From NCBI GenBank assembly GCA_002725175.2, contig PBQX02000110.1, positions 1-15,715 on the forward strand: a stretch of 15,715 nucleotides of DNA, in the 5' to 3' direction. Numbering within the stretch: the first letter of the stretch is position 1; every line of letters starts with the position of its first letter. A model generated the notes under the pieces. That model was not told the origin of the DNA, ran no database searches, and saw only the letters and a program-made list of their open reading frames with translations. A program made the position numbers and the translations under genes. Source of the stretch: CACKLF01 sp002725175. GTDB taxonomy: Bacteria; Pseudomonadota; Alphaproteobacteria; Rhodobacterales; Rhodobacteraceae. This document shows, in pieces, positions 7,230 through 13,571 of the stretch.

Positions 7230-7967
7230 TTAAGACATATACATGCCACCGTTCACGTGAATAGTTTGACCAGTAATGTACTCAGCTTGCAATGAACTCA
7301 AGAATACTGCTAGGTTTGAAACGTCNTTTGGCATGCCGATCTTCTTAGATGGAATTCTGCTAACAATTGCTTCCATTTGGCCTTCTGAAAGCTTATCAGT
7401 CATTTCGGTTTGAATATACCCTGGCGCTATACTGTTAACAGTGATATTTCGGTTGGCCACCTCTATAGCCAAACTTTTTGAAAACCCTACCATCGCAGCC
7501 TTCGAAGCAGCATAATTGGTCTGCCCTGCGTTACCAGTTGTCCCAACTATGGAAGAAATATTTATTATTCTTCCAAATCGGTTTTTTATCATAGGCTTAA
7601 TCATCAGTTGGGACAAGAGAAAGGCACTATTTAGATTAATATTTAAGACTTCCATCCAATCTATATTAGACATCCGTAAAAATAGTCCATCTCGTGTTAT
7701 TCCTGCATTATTGATCAAAGTATCAATGAAACCAAACTTGTTAACAGCCTGATCAAAAAGACTATTAATTTCTTCAGTATTAGAGAAGTTGCACCTCACA
7801 TAGTGACAGCGTGAACCTAATTCATCCTTGACTTCCCTTAATAAAGTCTCATTTGTTCCAGTAATCAAAACCCTAGCCCCTAATGAAATAAAATCCTCTG
7901 CTATCCTTCTACCAATTCCTCTTGAAGATCCAGTTATCAGGATTTTTCTTTCAGTAAAATCATACAA
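7230..7967 (-). CDS. fabG: 3-oxoacyl-ACP reductase (SDR family)
   Basis: This is the NADPH-dependent reduction of 3-oxoacyl-ACP to 3-hydroxyacyl-ACP, the first reduction in fatty-acid elongation. The 245-residue classical SDR has the Rossmann motif ITGSSRGIG (11-19), NNAG at 86-89, and the catalytic S139, Y152 and K156 (NYAASK). The C-terminal VNGGMYMS is typical of FabG. The start is a TTG: the ATG one base downstream is out of frame, and GGGAGG (7974-7979) lies 6 nt from the TTG. Only one base separates it from the fabD stop, so the ribosome-binding site is inside fabD and translation is probably coupled. Its place between fabD and acpP favours FabG over other SDRs. Confidence 0.95.
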   Translation of the reverse strand: MYDFTERKILITGSSRGIGRRIAEDFISLGARVLITGTNETLLREVKDELGSRCHYVRCNFSNTEEINSLFDQAVNKFGFIDTLINNAGITRDGLFLRMSNIDWMEVLNINLNSAFLLSQLMIKPMIKNRFGRIINISSIVGTTGNAGQTNYAASKAAMVGFSKSLAIEVANRNITVNSIAPGYIQTEMTDKLSEGQMEAIVSRIPSKKIGMPXDVSNLAVFLSSLQAEYITGQTIHVNGGMYMS

Positions 7968-7968
7968 T

Positions 7969-8901
7969 TTATTCCTCCCTTAATTTTTCTAAATCTGAAA
8001 ATTCTCCAATATTTNANANNATTGGATCTTCCAAAATCCTTTTNACCAAACCTGACAATACCTTTCCAGCCCCAAATTCTATAAATCTATTTNTACCCNT
8101 AACAGATAGATATGAAATACTTTCTCTCCACCTTACAGGGTATGTAATTTGCTTTATCAATGATATTTTAACTTCTTTAGGGTCTAACATTTCTTTGGCA
8201 GTAACATTTGAAACTATCGGTATATTTAAATTACTTAGTTTTAANTCCAAAATTGATCCTTCCAATTCTGTTACTGCTGGCTCCATAAGCGAGCAATGAA
8301 AAGGAGCTGACACAGGCAGTAAAATTGCTCTTCTAGCACCAATTGCTTTCAAAATTTCTAAGGCTTTTTCTACTTTTTTCTTATGGCCAGATATAACAAT
8401 TTGCTTAGGCTCATTATCATTTGCTACTTCACATACCCCATGGTCTAAAATATTAGAAATTGCCTCTTTAACTTCCTCAAGGCTTATACCAATAATAGCT
8501 GCCATAGCTCCNTCACCCGACTTGACAGCACTCTGCATGGCTTTACCNCGCTTCCTTAAAATAATAGCAGTATCCTCTAAGCTCATAGCTCCAGAACAAC
8601 ATAAAGCAGAATATTCTCCNAAGGAATGTCCTGCTACATACCGCACATTACCAAAATCAAAACCTACTGCTCTAGCTGCTTCAATTGCAGCCATTGACGT
8701 TGCCATTAGAGCAGGTTGCGCATTTTGGGTCTGCTTTAAAACTTCTTCAGAACCATCCCAGATCAACTTTGATAAGTTCTCACCTAAAGCTTCATCNACT
8801 CTCTCAAAAACTTGTTTTGATTCTAAGAAATTCTCTGCCAAGGACTTTCCCATTCCTACGTATTGTGAACCCTGACCCGGAAATAANAATGCTACATTCA
8901 T
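7969..8901 (-). CDS. fabD: Malonyl-CoA:ACP transacylase
   Basis: It transfers malonyl from CoA to ACP, supplying the two-carbon donor for FabF. The 310-residue acyltransferase fold shows the N-terminal LFPGQGSQ (Q11), the nucleophile S93 in GHSxGE (the ambiguous codon is fully or largely silent) and the catalytic H202 in SAPFHCSLM. The substrate-binding arginine is at residue 118, where the codon is CGN and thus Arg whatever the base. An N cluster at 8015-8020 leaves three residues near the C-terminus undefined. It is first in the minus-strand run, with a weak GAAAGAAG ribosome-binding site and a good sigma-70-like promoter about 60 bp upstream. Confidence 0.95.
   Translation of the reverse strand: MNVAXLFPGQGSQYVGMGKSLAENFLESKQVFERXDEALGENLSKLIWDGSEEVLKQTQNAQPALMATSMAAIEAARAVGFDFGNVRYVAGHSXGEYSALCCSGAMSLEDTAIILRKXGKAMQSAVKSGXGAMAAIIGISLEEVKEAISNILDHGVCEVANDNEPKQIVISGHKKKVEKALEILKAIGARRAILLPVSAPFHCSLMEPAVTELEGSILXLKLSNLNIPIVSNVTAKEMLDPKEVKISLIKQITYPVRWRESISYLSVXGXNRFIEFGAGKVLSGLXKRILEDPXXXNIGEFSDLEKLREE
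7974..7979 (-). promoter_or_regulatory. Ribosome-binding site that fixes the TTG start of fabG
   Basis: On the minus strand GGGAGG lies within the last codons of fabD (AGG GAG GAA TAA) and 6 nt before TTG TAT GAT. No in-frame ATG is near the expected N-terminus, so this site is the reason for choosing the TTG. Confidence 0.75.
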
Positions 8902-8958
8902 AACTTAAAACTTCTTTCATTCAAATTTNTTTATATGTTTATATTCTATTATCAGCAA

Positions 8959-8967
8959 TGGTATAAT
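8959..8967 (+). promoter_or_regulatory. Perfect extended -10 element on the opposite strand (possible upstream rpsF promoter)
   Basis: TGGTATAAT is a perfect extended -10 (TGnTATAAT) reading toward rpsF. The -35 position holds only TTATAT/TTTATA, as allowed for extended -10 promoters. It lies directly on top of the minus-strand fabD -10, so the two could not be occupied at once. The leader to rpsF would be about 165 nt. Confidence 0.4.
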
Positions 8968-8988
8968 CTCCACAATCATGTTTGGCAA
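8960..8988 (-). promoter_or_regulatory. Candidate sigma-70 promoter for fabD-fabG-acpP-fabF-mltG-cysE
   Basis: On the minus strand TTGCCA (8983-8988) and TATACC (8960-8965) are separated by exactly 17 bp, giving 5/6 and 4/6 matches to consensus. Transcription would start near 8953, leaving an untranslated leader of about 50 nt before fabD. Spacing and location are good; strength is not known. Confidence 0.5.
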
Positions 8989-9017
8989 ATAATAGCAAAT
9001 TTTATTTAACTAATAGG

Positions 9018-9045
9018 TTGCAAAAACTAAAATCACTTGTATAAG
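9018..9045 (+). promoter_or_regulatory. Candidate promoter for rpsF-rpsR-rplI
   Basis: TTGCAA (9018-9023) and TATAAG (9040-9045) are separated by 16 bp. Transcription would begin near 9052, leaving a leader of about 85 nt before the rpsF ATG. The remaining sequence of the 237-bp divergent region (8902-9138) is AT-rich and contains no gene I can support. Confidence 0.45.
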
Positions 9046-9138
9046 TACATTTCTTTCCGTATGTCGCAAAATGGCTTACTGTTAAATAAATGCATGGGGT
9101 AATATAATTGAAAAATTTTGATAGAAAAAAGTATGCAA

Positions 9139-9501
9139 ATGAATTTGTATGAACACGTCTTTATTTTGCGACAAGATATTTCAAACACGCAAGTTGATGA
9201 AATCATGGACAACTTTGAAAAAGTNTTAACTGAAAATAAAGGTAAGGTTTTAGACAAAGAATATTGGGGAATGAAGACCTTATCGTATAAGATTAATAAA
9301 AATCGAAAAGGACATTATTGCTTTTACAAGAGCAACTCTCCGTGGGAAGCTGTAAAAGAAATGGAGCGCCTAATGAAAATACATGAAGATGTTTTAAGGG
9401 TGCTAACAGTAAAGGTAACCAAACATCAGGAAGGCCCAAGTGTTATGCTNCAAGCTAAATCAAGAAATGATGAAAAGATGGCCAGAAAATCTTATGACTA
9501 A
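9139..9501 (+). CDS. rpsF: 30S ribosomal protein bS6
   Basis: This 30S protein binds as a heterodimer with bS18 in the platform. From the ATG at 9139 the protein is 120 residues and begins M-N-L-Y-E-H-V-F, exactly where family members begin. A TTG at 9118 in the same frame would add seven residues (with another ATG at 9133) that family members do not have, so I prefer 9139. The core motifs EYWGMKTLSYKI and KGHYCFY are present. A basic tail (KSRNDEKMARKSYD) follows. The stop overlaps a tiny ORF leading to rpsR. It is the first gene of the plus-strand run. Confidence 0.95.
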   Translation: MNLYEHVFILRQDISNTQVDEIMDNFEKXLTENKGKVLDKEYWGMKTLSYKINKNRKGHYCFYKSNSPWEAVKEMERLMKIHEDVLRVLTVKVTKHQEGPSVMXQAKSRNDEKMARKSYD

Positions 9502-9538
9502 TCAAAGCGAAAGTAATGAAAAGAAAGTAAAAAAATGA
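9494..9538 (+). CDS. Tiny ORF (14 codons) bridging rpsF and rpsR; alternatively a frameshifted rpsR N-terminus
   Basis: An ATG at 9494 overlaps the rpsF stop (ATGACTAA) and opens MTNQSESNEKKVKK, which ends in a TGA sharing bases with the rpsR ATG. The frame changes at a run of seven A (9529-9535). With one more A the 14 residues would fuse in frame to rpsR and give bS18 a charged N-terminal extension. Either a coupling mini-gene, slippage on the A-run or a one-base sequence error would explain it. Confidence 0.35.
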   Translation: MTNQSESNEKKVKK

Positions 9539-9765
9539 TTACAAATAAACCATTTTTTCGTAGAAAAAAATCTTGNCCATTTAGTGGTGAAGGTGCTGCA
9601 GAGATTGATTATAAAGACGTAAGGTTACTGCAAAAATTTGTGTCAGAGAGAGGCAAAATAGCACCGTCTNGAATAACCTCAGTATCGATGAAAAAGCAGC
9701 GAGAACTATCTGAAGCAATTAAACGTGCTAGATTTTTGGCNCTCCTTCCATATGCCATAAAATAG
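9535..9765 (+). CDS. rpsR: 30S ribosomal protein bS18
   Basis: This 30S platform protein pairs with bS6. The 76-residue form from ATG 9535 contains the family core PFFRRKKSCPFSG, IDYKDVRLLQKFVSERGKI and the C-terminal ARFLALLPYAIK. The three Ns are silent: TGN read as Cys, NGA as Arg (CGA or AGA) and GCN as Ala, assuming a normal bS18. It has no clear Shine-Dalgarno sequence; the upstream bases are A-rich and include the tiny ORF that overlaps its start. If that ORF belongs to it after correcting a homopolymer, the true protein would be 90 residues from 9494. Confidence 0.95.
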   Translation: MITNKPFFRRKKSXPFSGEGAAEIDYKDVRLLQKFVSERGKIAPSXITSVSMKKQRELSEAIKRARFLXLLPYAIK

Positions 9766-9775
9766 AGAAAATATT

Positions 9776-10420
9776 ATGGATATAATACTTTTAGAAAGAA
9801 TTAAAAATTTAGGACAGATGGGGGACCGTGTTTCGGTGAAATCTGGTTATGCTAGAAATTTTCTTTTTCCATTAAAGAAAGCATTACGAGCAAATGAAGA
9901 AAACATAAAAAGATTTGAAAATGAGAAGATTAAACTTGAGGCCAACAACCTCGAAACAAAAAAACAAGCAGAAAAACTCAAGGAANAAATTAAAGAGAAA
10001 AAATTTGTATTAATTCGTTCTGCATCTGAGTCAGGTGCTCTTTATGGNTCGGTAACGGCAAGAGATATACAGTTAATAATGCAGGAAAATGATATTAGCA
10101 TTGGCAAGAGCCAGATAGAATTAAATAATACAATAAAAGAGCTTGGAATAGTTGCTGTTCCGATTAGCCTNCACCCCGAATTGTCAGTAGAAATTCAAAT
10201 TATTGTGGCCAGATCGGAAGAAGAAGCATTAGCACAAGATAATAAAAAAGCAGATANTGAAGANGAAAGTAACCAAACAGATTTAGGNACTTTCTTTGAG
10301 AAAGAAACTGATGCTCCAGACTATGATTCTGNTAAAGAAATCGATCCCGCTAATAATGAAGAAAACACACATATAGATGGTGAAGAACCAGCTGAAGTGG
10401 ACACCTCAAATCCTAATTAA
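9776..10420 (+). CDS. rplI: 50S ribosomal protein bL9 with long acidic tail
   Basis: bL9 binds 23S rRNA near the L1 stalk and helps maintain reading fidelity. Residues 1-50 form the N-terminal rRNA-binding domain, with GQMGDRVSVKSGYARNFLFP as the conserved loop. A long helix (about 45-75) and the C-terminal domain follow, ending near residue 152. The remaining 62 residues form a low-complexity tail with about 20 Asp/Glu. Many alphaproteobacterial bL9 proteins have shorter tails of this kind; 214 residues is long compared with about 150 for E. coli. Several Ns lie in the tail. It starts 10 bp after the rpsR stop. Confidence 0.94.
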   Translation: MDIILLERIKNLGQMGDRVSVKSGYARNFLFPLKKALRANEENIKRFENEKIKLEANNLETKKQAEKLKEXIKEKKFVLIRSASESGALYXSVTARDIQLIMQENDISIGKSQIELNNTIKELGIVAVPISXHPELSVEIQIIVARSEEEALAQDNKKADXEXESNQTDLXTFFEKETDAPDYDSXKEIDPANNEENTHIDGEEPAEVDTSNPN

Positions 10421-10454
10421 TGGGATTAACGCTTAAGGTCATAAAAAAAATCAC

Positions 10455-10484
10455 TTTTCCCCGAAATTAACAGGCTGGGGATAA
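10455..10484. terminator. Hairpin between rplI and dnaB, terminator-like only on the minus strand
   Basis: TTTTCCCC (10455-10462) pairs with GGGGATAA (10477-10484), seven of eight bases, around a 14-nt loop. On the plus strand no T-run follows. On the minus strand the stem is followed by GTGATTTTTTTT, the form of an intrinsic terminator, although no minus-strand gene is nearby. It may stop antisense transcription or act as an mRNA structure before dnaB. Confidence 0.35.
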
Positions 10485-10524
10485 CTCATTTCCATACTAT
10501 AAATCTTATAGAGGAGATTCTTTT

Positions 10525-11958
10525 ATGGAAGATGGAAATTTGAGAACAGCAAATGACTCATTCGAATACCCTAGTAACATAGAGGCAGAGCAAGCTTTAT
10601 TAGGTACTTTACTATTAAATAATGATTCTTTTGATAGAATCCGAGAAATAATAAATGAAGATCATTTTTTTGACCCTGTTCACTCAAAAATCTTTGAATT
10701 AATTTCAAGCAAAATACAGAAAAATTCGCTAGCATCTCCTGTTAGCTTAAAACCATTTTTTGATAACGACAAATCCCTAGATGATTTGGGAGGAGCAAGC
10801 TATTTAGTTAAATTAGCAAGTTCTGCAATTTCTTTATCTGGAGCCGAAGATTACGCTAAAATAATCTTTGACATGGCAATCAGACGGCAACTGATTTTGT
10901 TAGGTGGAGAAATGATAGATAAAGCAGCAAAGATTAACCTTGAAGAAGATGGCAATCAACAAATAGCTGACGCTGAAAAATCACTTTATGACCTTGCAGA
11001 AATTGGACAAAATAAAGGACGAACTTTCTCCCTTTTCGTCAAAGCAGCGGCTAAAGCAGTTGAAACTGCTAATTTTGCATATAAAAAAGGGGGAGGAACT
11101 TCTGGCCTTCCAACTCAATTTATAGATCTTGACAAGAAACTGGGCGGCCTCCACCCATCTGACCTAATAATCCTCGCGGGAAGGCCTTCGATGGGCAAAA
11201 CCTCACTTGCCACAAACATTGCGTTTAATGCGGCAAAGGAAATGATGAAAAAAACTGACTCCAAAAGCACTGTAGGATTTTTTTCACTTGAAATGTCCTC
11301 AGAACAACTTGCGACTAGAATTCTCTCAGAGTCCTGTGAAATTGCGTCTGAACAGATAAGAAAGGGAGATCTTAAAGAGGATGAGTTCAAGAGATTTGTA
11401 GAGTCAGCTCAAGAGCTTGAAAGCATGCCTCTTTTTATTGANGATACCCCTGCACTATCTATTTCCGAACTAGCCAGTAGAGCAAGGCGCTTAAAAAGAA
11501 CAGATGGTCTAGATCTGTTAATCATAGACTATTTNCAACTTGTAAGAGGGTCNTCATTTAAGGACAATAGGGTGAACGAGATATCGGAAATAACGCAAGG
11601 ACTAAAAGCAATTGCCAAAGACTTAAATATTCCAGTTTTAGCGTTATCACAATTATCACGACAGGTAGAAAATCGAGATGATAAGAAGCCTCAGCTGGCA
11701 GATTTAAGGGAAAGTGGTTCAATAGAGCAAGATGCAGACGTAGTGTTATTTATTTTTCGGGAAGAATATTATAAAGAGAGAGAGAAACCAGGCGACTATG
11801 ATCTTGAAGCCATAACCAAGTGGCAATCAGAGATGTCAGAACTTCATGGAAAAGCAGAGGTGATAATAGGAAAACAACGACATGGNCCNATCGGCACAAT
11901 AGAGCTTTCTTTTGAAGGAAAATANACAAGATTTGGAAACCTTGCTAAAAATTATTAA
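10525..11958 (+). CDS. dnaB: Replicative DNA helicase DnaB
   Basis: This hexameric 5'-3' helicase unwinds DNA at the replication fork and recruits primase. The N-terminal helical domain (about 15-115, beginning NIEAEQALLG) is joined by a linker to the RecA-like ATPase. Walker A GRPSMGKTS is at 219-227 and Walker B LLIIDY at 331-336. The conserved SQLSRQVENRDDKKPQLADLRESGSIEQDAD spans about 375-405. It ends in the typical TRFGNLA; the ambiguous TAN codon before it must be TAT/TAC (Tyr) for the protein to be intact. There is no intein. GAGGAG at 10511-10516 lies 8 nt before the ATG, a strong start signal. It follows rplI after 104 bp. Confidence 0.97.
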   Translation: MEDGNLRTANDSFEYPSNIEAEQALLGTLLLNNDSFDRIREIINEDHFFDPVHSKIFELISSKIQKNSLASPVSLKPFFDNDKSLDDLGGASYLVKLASSAISLSGAEDYAKIIFDMAIRRQLILLGGEMIDKAAKINLEEDGNQQIADAEKSLYDLAEIGQNKGRTFSLFVKAAAKAVETANFAYKKGGGTSGLPTQFIDLDKKLGGLHPSDLIILAGRPSMGKTSLATNIAFNAAKEMMKKTDSKSTVGFFSLEMSSEQLATRILSESCEIASEQIRKGDLKEDEFKRFVESAQELESMPLFIXDTPALSISELASRARRLKRTDGLDLLIIDYXQLVRGXSFKDNRVNEISEITQGLKAIAKDLNIPVLALSQLSRQVENRDDKKPQLADLRESGSIEQDADVVLFIFREEYYKEREKPGDYDLEAITKWQSEMSELHGKAEVIIGKQRHXXIGTIELSFEGKXTRFGNLAKNY

Positions 11959-11999
11959 TAGGTTAATCTTATTANTCTAAAGGAAGAAACAAAGTCGCC

Positions 12000-12803
12000 T
12001 TGGAAAAAATGGAACTCCTTATTTACCTAATAAAAATAATTCAGAAATTAGGTCGCAAAGCTGAGTATTTCTGTGTTTCCATAGGACAAATAATAAAAAT
12101 TTCTCTAGTATCCCTTTCTGAGGCCTTAACCCCACCTTTTTACGCAGAACCATTTCTTAAGCAATTAATTTCTGTTGGCTTTAACTCCCTTCCAGTAGTT
12201 GGNGTAACTGCATTATTTACCGGAGCGGCNCTAGCATTACAGATTTTTTCGGGAGGCTCTCGGTTTAATGCAGAAACTGTTGTGCCATCAATAGTTGCGA
12301 TAGGGATGACCAGAGAGTTAGGCCCGGTGCTCTGTGGATTAATCGTTGCNGGAAGATTGTCATCCTCAATTGCTGCNGAAATTGGAAGTATGAAAGTTAC
12401 CGAGCAACTAGATGCTTTAAAAAGCTTATCCGTAAGNCCTATTAGGTACCTTGTTACACCAAGGCTAGCTTCTTCAGTAATATGCCTTCCAATTCTTACT
12501 CTAATAAGTGACATAATAGGAATATTAGGAGGCTTAGTTATTGGCATTACNAGCTTGCAATTTTCTCTACTAGTTTATACTGAATATACAATCAAGTTTC
12601 TTGAAATGTCTGATATATATTCTGGCTTAATTAAGTCNGTAGCTTTTGGAATAATTATTTCTTTATCAGGNTGTTATTTTGGNTTCACATCAAAAGGGGG
12701 AGCGGCTGGTGTTGGNAAATCTACCACATCAGCAGTTATAGCTGCNTCAATGCTTATTTTGGCATCTAACTACTTACTAACTGCATTTATGTTTCAAAAA
12801 TGA
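12000..12803 (+). CDS. mlaE: MlaE-type ABC transporter permease (phospholipid transport)
   Basis: This inner-membrane permease of the MlaFEDB type moves phospholipids between the inner membrane and the periplasmic MCE protein to maintain outer-membrane asymmetry. Its 267 residues hold about five hydrophobic segments. The family signature is seen as GMTRELGPVLCGLIVAGRLSSSIAAEIGSMKVTEQLDAL at about 108-140 once silent Ns (GCN, GGN) are resolved. The start is a TTG; an ATG three codons on (12009) is equally possible, as AAGGAAG upstream is too far from either for a clear choice. The stop overlaps the mlaF start as ATGA, so the two are co-translated. No MlaD/MCE gene is nearby. Confidence 0.9.
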   Translation: MEKMELLIYLIKIIQKLGRKAEYFCVSIGQIIKISLVSLSEALTPPFYAEPFLKQLISVGFNSLPVVXVTALFTGAXLALQIFSGGSRFNAETVVPSIVAIGMTRELGPVLCGLIVXGRLSSSIAXEIGSMKVTEQLDALKSLSVXPIRYLVTPRLASSVICLPILTLISDIIGILGGLVIGIXSLQFSLLVYTEYTIKFLEMSDIYSGLIKXVAFGIIISLSXCYFXFTSKGGAAGVXKSTTSAVIAXSMLILASNYLLTAFMFQK

Positions 12804-13549
12804 GTGGAAACGGCACAGGAAAATTATCGATTGATCGTATTAAATTAAGCCTAGACAATCAGCTTATTCTTAATGACATTAGTTTTGATTTAAATACAAA
12901 TGATAATACTGATAGTATTACGATAATTGGAAGATCTGGAGCAGGAAAATCAGCACTATTAAAGTGTATTCTTGGCATTTACTATCCTTTTTCTGGTTCC
13001 ATTAAATTTAATAACCAACCTATTTTAAAAAGAAATAAAGAAATTTTCTTTAATAAACTAGGAATGGTTTTTCAAAATTCTGCATTGTTTGATAGCCTTA
13101 GTGTTTGGGAAAATGTTGGCTTTAAGTATCTATATGGGCCAAATAAAATGCCAAAAAAAAATNTTAAAAAGCTTGCAGAAGAGAAGTTGGAAAGAGTCGG
13201 CTTAAGCATTCGATCTGCAAATCAATTTCCCATTGANCTTTCTGGAGGCATGCAAAAAAGGGCTGCTATTGCTAGAGCCATCATNACNGAACCAAAAATT
13301 TTGTTNTTTGACGAGCCCACTGCTGGACTNGATCCAATTACNGCAANAAAGATTAATTATTTAATTAAGGANTTAATTTCAGACTCTAAAGCAAGTGCTT
13401 TAACGATAACTCATGATATAAATACAGTAAATACAATTGCAGACCGTGTATTTCTTATGAATGAAGGAAAGTTTGTCTGGATAGGATGTAGGAAAAATAT
13501 GAAAACTTCATCAGATGAATACATTAAAGATTTCTTGAATACAGAATAA
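12800..13549 (+). CDS. mlaF: MlaF-type ABC transporter ATP-binding protein
   Basis: This is the cytoplasmic ATPase partner of MlaE. It has Walker A GRSGAGKS (44-51), Q-loop VFQNSALFDSL (90-100), ABC signature LSGGM (147-151), Walker B ILxFDEPTAG (167-176, the x codon TTN being Leu or Phe) and the switch histidine H205 in THD. FQNSALFDSLxVxENV is characteristic of MlaF/Ttg2A. The first base overlaps the mlaE stop. Nine Ns are present, most of them silent. The 22-bp gap to radA suggests co-transcription. With only E and F here, the MCE subunit must be encoded elsewhere if the system is complete. Confidence 0.92.
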   Translation: MSGNGTGKLSIDRIKLSLDNQLILNDISFDLNTNDNTDSITIIGRSGAGKSALLKCILGIYYPFSGSIKFNNQPILKRNKEIFFNKLGMVFQNSALFDSLSVWENVGFKYLYGPNKMPKKNXKKLAEEKLERVGLSIRSANQFPIXLSGGMQKRAAIARAIXXEPKILXFDEPTAGXDPIXAXKINYLIKXLISDSKASALTITHDINTVNTIADRVFLMNEGKFVWIGCRKNMKTSSDEYIKDFLNTE

Positions 13550-13571
13550 TNAACTAAATCATGAATAGCTT

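Noticed and set aside
9046..9138. S6:S18-binding leader motif in the rpsF 5' region
   Set aside because: Known rpsF leaders can bind the bS6:bS18 dimer through a hairpin displaying CCG. One CCG occurs at 9057-9059, but I could not draw a convincing stem around it.
9118..9138. TTG start seven codons upstream for rpsF
   Set aside because: The added residues are not found at the N-terminus of bS6, and the ATG at 9139 places the conserved LYEHVF at the normal position.
11115..11390. Long open frames opposite dnaB and other genes
   Set aside because: These are antisense shadows of strongly coding frames, with no ribosome-binding site or recognisable domain.
11922..11927. Possible nonsense codon (TAN) near the dnaB C-terminus
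   Set aside because: TAT or TAC gives the usual tyrosine before TRFGNLA, and the frame continues intact to a proper stop, so truncation is unlikely.
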